64,000 bases of DNA from Acidisoma silvae (lineage in GTDB: Bacteria; Pseudomonadota; Alphaproteobacteria; Acetobacterales; Acetobacteraceae): the NCBI RefSeq assembly GCF_020618775.1, contig NZ_JAESVB010000004.1, forward strand, positions 186,001 through 250,000, written 5' to 3'. Numbering within the stretch: the first letter of the stretch is position 1; every line of letters starts with the position of its first letter. The notes beneath the pieces are model-generated. The model worked only from the letters and a program-made list of their open reading frames with translations, was not told the DNA's origin and searched no databases. The translations under genes were made by a program, and so were the position numbers. Of this stretch, positions 1-8,325 are shown piece after piece.

Positions 1-306
1 CTCGCGGTCATCGGCGATGATTTCGGTGCCGACCGGCACCTTGATGGTGATCGATTCGGCATCGCGGCCGGTGCGGTTGCTGCCCGATCCGTTGCCGCCC
101 TTGGGCGCCTTGAAATGCTGGCTGTAGCGGAAGTCGATCAGCGTATTGAGATCGGCCGAGGCTTCGAAAATGATATCGCCGCCGCGCCCGCCGTTGCCGC
201 CGTCCGGCCCGCCGAATTCGATATACTTTTCCCGGCGGAAGGCGACCGCACCATCCCCGCCGTCGCCGGAGCGGACATAGATTTTGGCTTGATCGAGGAA
301 CTTCAT
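1..306 (-). CDS. obgE: GTPase Obg, N-terminal part (gene cut by window edge)
   Basis: Only the first 102 codons lie in the window; the gene continues past position 1. The protein begins [19 protein letters not shown] and shows the glycine-rich Obg fold ([13 protein letters not shown], then [11 protein letters not shown]), which is the diagnostic N-terminal domain of this ribosome-associated GTPase. The GTP-binding domain is outside the window. Obg takes part in large-subunit ribosome maturation and stress control. It lies downstream of rplU and rpmA on the same strand, the usual bacterial order, but a terminator hairpin separates it from rpmA, so its transcription may depend partly on read-through. 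Confidence 0.95.
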   Translation of the reverse strand, partial: MKFLDQAKIYVRSGDGGDGAVAFRREKYIEFGGPDGGNGGRGGDIIFEASADLNTLIDFRYSQHFKAPKGGNGSGSNRTGRDAESITIKVPVGTEIIADDRE

Positions 307-317
307 AAACGCACCGG

Positions 318-348
318 AAAAAAAATAGGGGCCGACAGAGCCGGCCCC
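318..348 (-). terminator. Rho-independent terminator between rpmA and obgE
   Basis: On the minus strand a GC-rich stem (GGGGCCG pairing with CGGCCCC, arms at 342-348 and 328-334) is followed by eight T residues (complement of the A run 318-325). It sits after the rpmA stop and only 12 bases before the obgE start, so it would end or attenuate the rplU-rpmA transcript. Confidence 0.75.
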
Positions 349-404
349 TTGAAAGTCGATTGGATCAGCGCCCCGCGGGGCGCTGCGTCAATAAGGGTCG
401 GCTC

Positions 405-671
405 TTACTCAGCGGCGAGGGGTAGCGGCTTCACCGAAACATGGACGCGGTCGGCCTTCTTTTCGAAGGACACGTGACCGTCGACCAGCGCGAAGATCGT
501 GTGATCCTTGCCGAGGCCGACATTCGCGCCCGGCTTCATCTTCGTGCCGCGCTGGCGGATGATGATGTTGCCGGCGATGACGCTTTCGCCACCGAACTTC
601 TTGACGCCAAGGCGGCGGCCGGCGGTATCGCGGCCGTTGCGGGATGAACCGCCTGCTTTCTTATGTGCCAT
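405..671 (-). CDS. rpmA: 50S ribosomal protein L27
   Basis: The 88-residue product starts [20 protein letters not shown], the highly conserved L27 N-terminus that reaches toward the peptidyl transferase centre of the large ribosomal subunit. Its length matches the family. There is no cleavable N-terminal extension of the Firmicutes type: the mature-type AHKKAGG sequence directly follows Met1. An AGGAG ribosome binding site lies 7-8 bases upstream of the ATG. It is 28 bases downstream of rplU, with which it must be co-transcribed. Confidence 0.98.
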   Translation of the reverse strand: MAHKKAGGSSRNGRDTAGRRLGVKKFGGESVIAGNIIIRQRGTKMKPGANVGLGKDHTIFALVDGHVSFEKKADRVHVSVKPLPLAAE

Positions 672-699
672 CTCTGTATCTCCTGCTTAAAGCGTGGGC

Positions 700-1017
700 T
701 CAGGCCGCGACGATTTCGGCGATGCGCAGCACGGTGACGTGCTGGCGATGGCCGTTCTTGCGGCGGCTGTTCTGCCGGCGGCGCTTCTTGAAGATGATGA
801 TCTTCGCCAGGCGATCCTGGGCGACGACGGTCGCGGTGACGGTGGCGCCGGCCACGAGCGGGGCGCCGACCTGGGCTGCGATACCTTCGCCGCCAACGGC
901 CAGAACCTCGTCGAAGGTGACCGTGCTGCCTTCCTCGACCTCAAGCTTCTCAATCTTAACAATCGCGTTGGGGACAACGCGATACTGCTTTCCGCCAGTG
1001 CGGATCACTGCAAACAT
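700..1017 (-). CDS. rplU: 50S ribosomal protein L21
   Basis: The 105-residue product begins [15 protein letters not shown], the standard L21 N-terminus, and has the basic [17 protein letters not shown] segment that binds 23S rRNA. I chose the ATG at 1017 because it gives the usual family length; an in-frame ATG at 1035 would add six residues (MKEIET) and longer starts would include non-homologous sequence. L21 is an early-assembly large-subunit protein. It is the first gene of the rplU-rpmA unit, with a good sigma-70-type promoter about 110 bases upstream. Confidence 0.97.
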   Translation of the reverse strand: MFAVIRTGGKQYRVVPNAIVKIEKLEVEEGSTVTFDEVLAVGGEGIAAQVGAPLVAGATVTATVVAQDRLAKIIIFKKRRRQNSRRKNGHRQHVTVLRIAEIVAA

Positions 1018-1122
1018 AGTCTCAATCTCTTTCATGCTGCGCCCTCGTTGGGGCGGCTTCTTTTTTTGAGGCCGACATAGCGGGACGAACCCGCTTCCCT
1101 TCGCAGGGAGGCCAGCGGCCGG

Positions 1123-1151
1123 CATGTATCGGCCGGCCCTGTTCGTGTCAA
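1123..1151 (-). promoter_or_regulatory. Sigma-70-type promoter of rplU-rpmA
   Basis: On the minus strand a perfect -35 box TTGACA (1151-1146) is followed after exactly 17 bases by TACATG (1128-1123) as a -10 box. Transcription would start near 1116, giving a leader of about 100 bases before rplU. Box quality and spacing are seen directly; the start site is inferred. Confidence 0.7.
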
Positions 1152-1200
1152 TCTGATTGCGCTTCTGCCGACCTGCGATGCAGGCGGGGCAGGGCCGCAA

Positions 1201-1956
1201 TCAGCCTTCGGTCTTGACGATCTTCATGCCGGCGAAGGCCTGCACCACCGGCATGATCTCGATCGTATTGACGTTGAAATGCGCGGGCAGGGAGATGATC
1301 CAGCGCACCGTCTCGGCCACGTCCTCGGAGGTCAGCGGCGTCGTATTGGCGTAGACATTGGCCGCCTTGTTGTCGTCACCCGCGAAACGGACGTTCGAGA
1401 ATTCGGTGCCGCTGACCAGGCCCGGCTCGATATCCGTGGCGCGGACCTTGGTGCCCAGCAGATCGGTGCGCAGGTTGAGCGTGAACTGGCGGACGAAGGC
1501 CTTGGTGGCGCCATAGACATTGCCGCCGAAATACGGCCAAGACCCGGCGATGGAGCCGATATTGACGACATGGCCGCGATCGCGGGCCACCATGCCCGGC
1601 AATACGGCGCGGGTGACATAGGTCAGGCCCTTGATATTGGTGTCGATCATCCGCTCCCAGTTTTCCAGGTCGGCCTCATGGGCGGGTTCCAGGCCAAGGG
1701 CGAGGCCGGCATTGTTCACCAGCACGTCGATCTCGGCCCATTCGGCCGGCAGACCGGCAATCGCCTTTTCGACGGCGGCGCGATCCGTCACGTCGAAAAC
1801 CAGCGGCAGCACGCGGTCGGTGCCGAGTTCCTTGGCCAGGGCCTCCAGGCGGTCGGCGCGGCGGCCGGTCGCGATGATCTTATGACCCAGGGGGGCGAGA
1901 AGGCGGGCGATGGACGCGCCGAAACCAGCCGAGGCACCCGTGATAAGAACGATCAT
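1201..1956 (-). CDS. ydfG: YdfG-type NADP-dependent 3-hydroxy acid / L-allo-threonine dehydrogenase (SDR)
   Basis: A classical short-chain dehydrogenase closely resembling E. coli YdfG over its whole length, including LPAEWAEIDVLVNNAGLALG and the C-terminal LPAHFNVNTIEIMPV. The nucleotide-binding TGASAGFG motif is at the N-terminus and the catalytic Ser135, Tyr148 and Lys152 are present (numbered from the start used here). The family reduces or oxidises 3-hydroxy acids and serine-type substrates with NADP, and malonic semialdehyde can serve as a substrate. I use the second ATG (1956) because the AGGAG site lies six bases before it, whereas it abuts the ATG at 1962. It stands alone between rplU and the divergent DJ-1 gene. 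Confidence 0.9.
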   Translation of the reverse strand: MIVLITGASAGFGASIARLLAPLGHKIIATGRRADRLEALAKELGTDRVLPLVFDVTDRAAVEKAIAGLPAEWAEIDVLVNNAGLALGLEPAHEADLENWERMIDTNIKGLTYVTRAVLPGMVARDRGHVVNIGSIAGSWPYFGGNVYGATKAFVRQFTLNLRTDLLGTKVRATDIEPGLVSGTEFSNVRFAGDDNKAANVYANTTPLTSEDVAETVRWIISLPAHFNVNTIEIMPVVQAFAGMKIVKTEG

Positions 1957-2187
1957 CTTCATCTCCTGCTTAACCCGCCGCCAAAGCCGGCAGTGCGATC
2001 TGCCACGGGTTCTGCCACCTCGGGCGAGGCGGGAGAAGGCGCAAATACGCGCAATTTCCGCGCTTCACGTAGAAGGTGGCGTCACATTGCCCGGCGCCGA
2101 GCTTGAGGCAGCCTGCCGGGCCGCCAACCTTCCGGGGCAAGAACGCGGGCAGACAAGGCCGGCGGCACCCCTATGGAGGACAAGGCA

Positions 2188-2748
2188 TTGGCCATATCGG
2201 ACAAGAAAATCGCGGCGCTGGTGACCGATGGTTTCGAGCAGGTGGAACTGACAGGGCCGGTGGGGGCGCTCCGCCAGGCTGGCGCCCATGTCACCATCGT
2301 CTCGCCCAAGGACGGCCAGATCCAGGGTATGAACCATGACGAGAAAGGCGACAGTTTCACGCCCGACCGGCAGTTATCGGCAACCAAGCCGGAGGAATTC
2401 GACGCGCTGCTGCTGCCGGGCGGCGTCGCCAATCCGGACTATCTGCGCGTGAACAAGGATGCCGTGGCCTTCGTCGGGCATTTCGCCAAATCCGGCAAAC
2501 CGATTGCCGCCATCTGCCACGGGCCCTGGACCTTGATCGAGGCCGGTGCCGTCAAAGGCCGCAAGGTCACGTCCTGGCCCTCGCTTCGCACCGACCTCAC
2601 CAATGCCGGCGCCACCTGGGTGGATCAGGAAGTGGTGCAGGACGGCGCGCTGATCACCTCGCGCAAGCCGGACGATATTCCCGCCTTTTCAGAGGCCTTC
2701 ATCGGTTTGCTGAAAGCCTGCTCCGGCCCCGACCGGCGAGCCGGCTGA
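2188..2748 (+). CDS. DJ-1/PfpI family protein (type 1 glutamine amidotransferase-like)
   Basis: The product has the DJ-1/PfpI fold: a nucleophile elbow AAICHGP with Cys110-His111, and a conserved Glu17 in TDGFEQVEL near the N-terminus. This Glu/Cys/His set is typical of YhbO/PfpI proteins, reported as stress-protective hydrolases or deglycase/glyoxalase-like enzymes. The exact substrate cannot be read from sequence. The start is uncertain: a strong GGAGG site (2175-2179) lies eight bases before TTG 2188, giving MAISDKKIAALVTDGFEQ, while the in-frame ATG at 2173 overlaps that site and has none of its own. A terminator hairpin follows the gene. Confidence 0.85.
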   Translation: MAISDKKIAALVTDGFEQVELTGPVGALRQAGAHVTIVSPKDGQIQGMNHDEKGDSFTPDRQLSATKPEEFDALLLPGGVANPDYLRVNKDAVAFVGHFAKSGKPIAAICHGPWTLIEAGAVKGRKVTSWPSLRTDLTNAGATWVDQEVVQDGALITSRKPDDIPAFSEAFIGLLKACSGPDRRAG

Positions 2749-2785
2749 CCGAACACACGAAGCGCCGCTGACTGGCGTGGCGGCA

Positions 2786-2816
2786 GGCCTGGGGGCATGA
2801 TCCCTGGGCCTTTTTT
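2786..2816 (+). terminator. Rho-independent terminator after the DJ-1/PfpI gene
   Basis: GGCCTGGGG (2786-2794) pairs with CCCTGGGCC (2802-2810), nine pairs with two G-T wobbles, followed by six T residues. Its position shows that the next gene starts downstream of it, at 2833, rather than at an in-frame ATG inside the hairpin (2797). Confidence 0.7.
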
Positions 2817-2832
2817 ACATGGCGAGGGTGAT

Positions 2833-4263
2833 ATGAGCTTTCCGGCCGAATTGCTGACCCCGGAGGAGATGGCGGCGGTCGACCGGGCCGCCCCATTGCT
2901 GGGCGTGCCGGGGCTCACGCTGATGGAGAATGCCGGGCGCGCTGTGGCACGCGCCATTCGCCGCCGCATGGCACCCTGCCGGACGCTGGTTCTGTGCGGA
3001 CCCGGCAATAATGGCGGCGACGGCTATGTCATCGCCCGTCATCTGGCGCAGGAAGGCTGGCCCGTCACCGTCGCGGCATTGGCCGAGCCCAAAGCCGGCA
3101 CGGATGCCGCCGCGATGGCGGCGGCCTGGCACGGGCCGCGTGCCGATTTTACAGAGCAGGCCGCGGCCCGCGCCGATCTGGTGATCGACGCGGTCTTTGG
3201 TTCCGGTCTCAGCCGTGAGGTGGAAAGCGCTGTTTTTAAAATATTATTATCCGCGAAGCGGGTCGTTGCCGTCGATGTGCCGAGCGGGTTGGATGGTGCC
3301 ACTGGCCAGCCGAGGGGCGATGTCGTGCCGGCCGAATTCACCGTCACCTTCTTCCGCCTCAAGCCCGGCCATCTGCTGCTGCCGGGGCGGGATCTGTGCG
3401 GGGAGATCGTGCTGGCCGATATCGGCATGCCGGCAGGCGTTCTGCTCACAGATCAGGTGAAGACCTTCGCCAATAGCCCTGATCTTTGGACATTGCCGCA
3501 GCTCAGCCTCAGCGGTCAGAAATATACGCGCGGCATGCTGACCGTGCTGGCGGGCAGCGAAATGGCGGGTGCCGCGCGCATGGCGTCGCTCGCCGCCAGG
3601 CGGGTAGGGGCCGGATTGCTGACGGTCGTGGTGCAGGGCAATGGCGACGTGCTGCGCGCGACTGAGCCCGGCCTGATCATCTCCGAAATGCCGGTCGATG
3701 AATTGCTGCAAGATCAACGGTGTAAGACATGGCTTTGCGGTCCGGGCCTGGGCATCGACCGGGCGCGGGCGGTGCTACCGCAGCTTATCGCCGCCGGCCG
3801 CCAGATCGTCGCCGATGCCGATGCGCTGGGCGCCTGCGCGGGTGCGCCGGACAAGCTGCGCGGCGTTTCCGTCATCACCCCGCATGGCGGCGAGTTCGCC
3901 AAGCTGTTCGGCCCTGTGGGCGCGGACAAGTTGGCGGCCGCTCGCGCGGCGGCGAAGCGCATCGACGCCGTGGTGGTGCTGAAGGGCGCGGATACCGTCA
4001 TCGCATCACCGGACGGACGGGCGGCCATCAACCACAATGCGCCGCCGTCGCTGGCCACCGCCGGGTCGGGTGACGTGCTGGCCGGCATCATCGCCGGGCT
4101 GCTGACCCAGGGCATGGCCCCATGGGAAGCGGCGGCGGCCGGCGTCTGGCTGCATGGCGAGGCGGCAAATCTCGCGGATGCCGACAGCGGCGGCGCCGGT
4201 CTGATCGCCGAGGATCTGGCGGACGGGCTCAGGCGCGCCCTTGCTGCGATGCAGCGCGGCTAG
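2833..4263 (+). CDS. nnr: Bifunctional NAD(P)HX epimerase / ADP-dependent NAD(P)HX dehydratase
   Basis: A 476-residue two-domain repair enzyme that rescues hydrated NADH/NADPH. The N-terminal YjeF_N epimerase domain (about 1-210) has CGPGNNGGDGYVIARHL and VDVPSGLDGATG. The C-terminal ribokinase-like dehydratase domain (about 225-476) has TPHGGEFAKLFG and the nucleotide-binding TAGSGDVLAGIIAGLL. The start at 2833 has a GAGGGTG site just upstream and begins MSFPAELLTPEEMAAVD, as usual for the family. It is a single-gene unit preceded by a terminator and followed by tRNA-Leu. Confidence 0.95.
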   Translation: MSFPAELLTPEEMAAVDRAAPLLGVPGLTLMENAGRAVARAIRRRMAPCRTLVLCGPGNNGGDGYVIARHLAQEGWPVTVAALAEPKAGTDAAAMAAAWHGPRADFTEQAAARADLVIDAVFGSGLSREVESAVFKILLSAKRVVAVDVPSGLDGATGQPRGDVVPAEFTVTFFRLKPGHLLLPGRDLCGEIVLADIGMPAGVLLTDQVKTFANSPDLWTLPQLSLSGQKYTRGMLTVLAGSEMAGAARMASLAARRVGAGLLTVVVQGNGDVLRATEPGLIISEMPVDELLQDQRCKTWLCGPGLGIDRARAVLPQLIAAGRQIVADADALGACAGAPDKLRGVSVITPHGGEFAKLFGPVGADKLAAARAAAKRIDAVVVLKGADTVIASPDGRAAINHNAPPSLATAGSGDVLAGIIAGLLTQGMAPWEAAAAGVWLHGEAANLADADSGGAGLIAEDLADGLRRALAAMQRG

Positions 4264-4365
4264 GCCGCCAGTCTAAGGGGCAAATCTTTCAATCAAGCTC
4301 TGTTACGCTCGCGCTTGTGGGGGTGGCACTTCTCCTGTAAAGCGCCGCCCCTACGGCTTTAGCCT

Positions 4366-4450
<85 letters not shown>

Positions 4451-4570
4451 TGATTGCTCGGCGTCAGGCCGCTCGGCCGCCGGCCTTGCGGTCTCTCTCC
4501 GCCCGACTAACCGCCGCCTTTACGGGTTAACCCTAACGCCTTTTCGTTCGACCGGAGCCCAGACTTTCAA

Positions 4571-5896
4571 ATGCAGATCAACCAAACCCAGTCCGACGGC
4601 CTGAAGCAGGCTTTCACTGTCACGCTGCCCTTCGCTGACCTCGACCAGAAGCGTCAGGCGCGGCTGGTTGAACTGGGCCGCACCATTCGCCTGCCCGGCT
4701 TCCGCCCCGGCAAGGTGCCGATGAGCCTGCTGCAGAAGCGCTATGGTTCTGCCGTCCTCGCCGAAATCTCCGACGAATCGGTGAACGAAGCGACCCGCCA
4801 GCTCTTCTCCGAGCGCGGCATTCGCCCGGCTTTGCAGCCGAAGGTCGATCTGGTCTCGGCCGGCGACGACAAGGATCTTGAATTCACCATCGAGCTCGAA
4901 GTCCTGCCGGAAATCAGCATCCCCAACCTGGGTGAGATCACGCTGACCCGCCTGAAGGCCGAGCCGACCGACGAGGCGCTGGCCCAGGGGCTCGACAATC
5001 TGCTCAAGAGCCGCCGCAAGGAAATCGAAGTCACCGAAGACCGCCCGGCCGTTGCTGGCGACGCGGTTGTGGTCGATTTCGTCGGCACCATCGACGGCGT
5101 CGCTTTCGAAGGCGGCACGGCGACCGACGTTCCGGTCGAAATCGGCGGCACGGGCTTCATTCCGGGCTTCGCCGAGCAGCTGGACGGCATCAAGGCCGGT
5201 GAAAACCGCACCATCAAGGTGACCTTCCCGGCCGAATACGGCGCGGCCGAGCTGGCCGGCAAGGACGCCGAGTTCGCGATCACAGCCAAGGCGCTGAAGA
5301 CCTTCGAGACCGCCGTCGCCGACGACGCGCTGGCGACCGAACTGGGCTTCGAGGATCTGGAAGACCTCAAGAAGTTCATCCGCGACCGCCTGCAACGCGA
5401 GCTCGACTCGGAAGCGCGCCAGAACCTGAAGCGCCAGCTGCTCGACGCCCTGGCCGAGCGCATCACCTTTGACGTTCCGCCGACCCTGGCTGCCAGCGAA
5501 TTCAAGCAGATCTGGGATCGCCTGGAAGAAGAGCGCAAGGCCGGCCGTCTGGACGAAGCCGACAAGGACAAGGACGAGGAAACGCTGAAGACCGAGTATC
5601 AGGCGATCGCCGACCGTCGCGTTCGCCTGGGTCTTCTGCTTGCCGAAATCGGCCAGAAGAACGGCATCACCGTCACCAATGACGAGCTGAACCGGGCCAT
5701 TTTCCAGCACAGCATGATGTATGGCGCCCGCCAGAAAGAGGCGCTGGACATGTTCCGCAAGAACCCGCAGGCGGCCGAATTCCTGCGCGGACCGATCTTC
5801 GAAGAGAAGGTCGTGGACTATGTGCTCGAGCTGGCGAAGGTCGAGGACAAGAGCGTGACGCAGGAAGAGCTGGCCGCCGCCTCTTCCGAGGAATAA
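4571..5896 (+). CDS. tig: Trigger factor (ribosome-associated chaperone, peptidyl-prolyl isomerase)
   Basis: The 441-residue product has the three trigger-factor domains in order: the ribosome-binding N-terminal domain with the signature GFRPGKVPM near residue 45, an FKBP-type isomerase domain around 160-240 (GDAVVVDFVGTIDGVAFEGG, then GFIPGFAEQLDGI), and an alpha-helical C-terminal chaperone domain. It binds at the ribosomal exit tunnel and helps nascent chains fold. It stands directly upstream of clpP and clpX, the classical order. A 10-bp perfect palindrome GGGTTAACCC lies at 4524-4533, 37 bases before the start, and may be part of its promoter. Confidence 0.97.
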   Translation: MQINQTQSDGLKQAFTVTLPFADLDQKRQARLVELGRTIRLPGFRPGKVPMSLLQKRYGSAVLAEISDESVNEATRQLFSERGIRPALQPKVDLVSAGDDKDLEFTIELEVLPEISIPNLGEITLTRLKAEPTDEALAQGLDNLLKSRRKEIEVTEDRPAVAGDAVVVDFVGTIDGVAFEGGTATDVPVEIGGTGFIPGFAEQLDGIKAGENRTIKVTFPAEYGAAELAGKDAEFAITAKALKTFETAVADDALATELGFEDLEDLKKFIRDRLQRELDSEARQNLKRQLLDALAERITFDVPPTLAASEFKQIWDRLEEERKAGRLDEADKDKDEETLKTEYQAIADRRVRLGLLLAEIGQKNGITVTNDELNRAIFQHSMMYGARQKEALDMFRKNPQAAEFLRGPIFEEKVVDYVLELAKVEDKSVTQEELAAASSEE

Positions 5897-5918
5897 GCGT
5901 CCCCCTCTTTTAATTTCC

Positions 5919-5954
5919 GACCTGTGGCCTCACATTGCCTTGAGGCCGCAGGTC
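5919..5954 (+). terminator. Strong hairpin between tig and clpP (possible terminator or attenuator)
   Basis: GACCTGTGGCCTCA (5919-5932) pairs with TGAGGCCGCAGGTC (5941-5954), 14 pairs with one G-T wobble and an 8-base loop. No T run follows on the plus strand, so factor-independent termination is doubtful; it may limit read-through or protect the tig mRNA 3' end. Confidence 0.4.
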
Positions 5955-6113
5955 GCCCCTGGCTGAAAGCCCGTCGCCATTACGGGACGGCAAACGCTGG
6001 GGTCGGCTCTAGGCCGAGGGCTCTTGCGATACGGACAGGTTCATGAGGAAATGTCCCCCTATCGCATCGTGACGCTCCGGGACGAAGGCCCGAGCGGGGA
6101 AAGGACTGTGAGC

Positions 6114-6752
6114 ATGCAAGACCGGGACCCCTTAACCGTCTACAACAACACGCTGGTTCCGATCGTCGTTGAGCAAACCTCTCGGGGTGAGCGGTCCTAC
6201 GACATCTATTCGCGCCTGCTGAAAGAGCGAATCATCTTCATGACCGGTCAGGTCTTCGATGAGATGAGCTCCTTGATCTGCGCCCAGCTGCTGTTCCTCG
6301 AAAGCGAGAATCCGACCAAGGACATCGCGTTCTACATCAACAGCCCCGGCGGCGTCGTGACCTCGGGCCTCGCGATTTATGACACCATGCAATACATCCG
6401 CTGCCCGGTCAGCACCGTATGCATTGGGCAGGCCGCGTCGATGGGCAGCCTGCTGCTGACGGCCGGCGCCCCTGGCAAGCGCTTCGCGCTGCCGAATGCC
6501 CGCATCATGGTGCATCAGCCGTCCGGCGGTGCGCAGGGCCAGGCGACGGATATCCAGATTCAGGCGCAGGAGATCCTCCGGATCCGCCAGCGTCTGAACG
6601 AGATCTACGTCAAGCATACGGGCCAGTCGCTCGACACCATCGAAAAGAAGCTGGAGCGTGACAGCTTCATGTCGGCGGCCGAGGCGAAGGAATTCGGGCT
6701 GATCGACGAGGTCGTGGAAAGCCGCCCGATTCTGGGCGACGAGGCGAAATAG
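6114..6752 (+). CDS. clpP: ATP-dependent Clp protease proteolytic subunit
   Basis: The 212-residue serine peptidase forms the tetradecameric barrel that degrades proteins fed to it by ClpX or ClpA. The catalytic triad is visible as Ser109 (GQAASMGS), His134 (MVHQPSGG) and Asp183. The start at 6114 ([12 protein letters not shown]) has AAGGA eight bases upstream and gives the usual family length; an in-frame ATG at 6024 would add a 30-residue tail not found in the family. It is followed by clpX after about 260 bases, so the two may be transcribed separately. Confidence 0.97.
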   Translation: MQDRDPLTVYNNTLVPIVVEQTSRGERSYDIYSRLLKERIIFMTGQVFDEMSSLICAQLLFLESENPTKDIAFYINSPGGVVTSGLAIYDTMQYIRCPVSTVCIGQAASMGSLLLTAGAPGKRFALPNARIMVHQPSGGAQGQATDIQIQAQEILRIRQRLNEIYVKHTGQSLDTIEKKLERDSFMSAAEAKEFGLIDEVVESRPILGDEAK

Positions 6753-6771
6753 GCCTGAGACTGAGGGCAGA

Positions 6772-6804
6772 CCATCGGGCCGACTAAGCAGTCCGGTCCG
6801 ATGG
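6772..6804 (+). terminator. Hairpin downstream of clpP
   Basis: CCATCGGGCCG (6772-6782) pairs with CGGTCCGATGG (6794-6804), with one wobble. There is no T run, so this is at most a weak terminator. The remaining clpP-clpX intergenic sequence up to 7012 contains no gene that I can support. Confidence 0.35.
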
Positions 6805-7012
6805 CCTGAAACTTGGAAGGCTTGGCCGTCGCATAGAAAGACGGTGACACGCCCGGGCGCGGGTATCCCCTGATTTGCGCCGGGGCGGTAAGGTCTTTGA
6901 TGGGAGGCGGGTCCGGCTGTCGGGGCGATCGGGCCACCACCTTGTTTTTTAACGCTTCCGGGGCGTAGTCTACCAGATTGACGCCTGGGCCGACCCGGGA
7001 GAGGAGCCTGCC

Positions 7013-8266
7013 ATGAGCAAGACCAGCGATTCGAAGAACACTCTGTACTGCTCGTTCTGCGGCAAGTCCCAGCACGAAGTGCGCAAGCTTATCGCGGGAC
7101 CGACGGTCTTCATCTGCGACGAATGTGTCGAACTCTGCATGGATATCATCCGTGAGGAGAACAAGACGCATCTGGTCAAGTCGCGCGATGGCGTGCCTAC
7201 ACCGCGCGAGATTTGCAAGGTGCTGGACGATTATGTCATCGGCCAGACACACGCCAAAAAGGTGCTGAGCGTCGCGGTCCACAATCATTACAAGCGCCTG
7301 GCCCATGGTCAGAAGCACAATGATGTGGAGATCGCGAAGTCCAACATCATGCTGATCGGGCCCACCGGCTCCGGCAAGACGCTGCTGGCGCAGTCCCTGG
7401 CCCGCATGCTGGACGTGCCCTTCACCATGGCGGATGCGACCACGCTCACGGAAGCCGGCTATGTCGGCGAAGATGTCGAGAACATCATCCTGAAGCTGTT
7501 GCAGGCCGCCGACTATAATGTCGAGCGCGCGCAGCGCGGCATCGTCTATATCGACGAAGTCGACAAGATCAGCCGCAAGTCCGACAACCCCTCCATCACC
7601 CGCGACGTGAGCGGTGAGGGCGTGCAGCAGGCCCTGCTCAAGATCATGGAAGGCACCGTCGCCTCCGTGCCGCCGCAGGGCGGGCGCAAGCATCCGCAGC
7701 AGGAATTCCTGCAGGTCGACACCACCAATATCCTGTTCATCTGCGGCGGTGCTTTCGCGGGTCTGGACAAGATCATCGGCGCGCGCGGCAAGGGCTCGGG
7801 CATCGGTTTCGGGGCTTCCGTGAAAGACCCGGACGAGCGCAAGACCGGCGAGCTGCTGCGCGAAGTGGAGCCTGAGGATCTGCTGCGCTTCGGCCTTATC
7901 CCGGAATTCATCGGTCGTCTGCCCGTGCTGGCGACGCTGGAAGACCTGGACGAAGCGGCGCTGATCGAAATCCTGACCAAGCCCAAGAATGCCCTGGTTA
8001 AGCAGTATGGCCGTCTGTTCGAGATGGAAGGCGTCAAGCTTAACTTCACGGACGAGGCTCTGAAATCCGTGGCGGGCCGGGCCATCAAGCGCAAGACCGG
8101 CGCGCGTGGCCTGCGGTCCATCATGGAACAGATCCTGCTGAGCACGATGTACGAGCTTCCCGGCCTCAGCAATGTCGAGGAAGTCGTCATCAACGGCGAA
8201 GTCGCCGAAAGCCGGGCCGAACCCTTGTTCACCTACGGCAAGGAACGGGCCGAAGAGAGTGCTTGA
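7013..8266 (+). CDS. clpX: ATP-dependent Clp protease ATP-binding subunit ClpX
   Basis: The 417-residue AAA+ unfoldase begins with the zinc-binding domain (Cys13-x2-Cys16 and Cys35-x2-Cys38) that recognises substrates and adaptors. The AAA+ module follows with Walker A GPTGSGKT at residues 116-123, Walker [10 protein letters not shown] and the IGF loop that docks on ClpP (SGIGFGASV). In alphaproteobacteria ClpXP degrades cell-cycle regulators including CtrA, which is relevant because a CtrA-like gene lies 22 kb downstream. A sound GAGAGGAG ribosome binding site precedes the ATG. It is followed by lon after 59 bases and the two may share a transcript. Confidence 0.98.
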   Translation: MSKTSDSKNTLYCSFCGKSQHEVRKLIAGPTVFICDECVELCMDIIREENKTHLVKSRDGVPTPREICKVLDDYVIGQTHAKKVLSVAVHNHYKRLAHGQKHNDVEIAKSNIMLIGPTGSGKTLLAQSLARMLDVPFTMADATTLTEAGYVGEDVENIILKLLQAADYNVERAQRGIVYIDEVDKISRKSDNPSITRDVSGEGVQQALLKIMEGTVASVPPQGGRKHPQQEFLQVDTTNILFICGGAFAGLDKIIGARGKGSGIGFGASVKDPDERKTGELLREVEPEDLLRFGLIPEFIGRLPVLATLEDLDEAALIEILTKPKNALVKQYGRLFEMEGVKLNFTDEALKSVAGRAIKRKTGARGLRSIMEQILLSTMYELPGLSNVEEVVINGEVAESRAEPLFTYGKERAEESA

Positions 8267-8325
8267 ACTCGGGTGCCGCTGACGGGCCCGATAGAGAGAA
8301 CGACTGTCCTTGAAAGGAGGTCATC

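Noticed and set aside
1201-1956. YdfG as the malonic semialdehyde reductase of the Rut-like cluster
   Set aside because: YdfG can reduce malonic semialdehyde, but the gene is 46 kb away in a housekeeping region, so there is no positional support.
2797-2832. Earlier start for nnr
   Set aside because: The ATG at 2797 is inside the terminator hairpin; ATG 2833 has a ribosome binding site and the family N-terminus.
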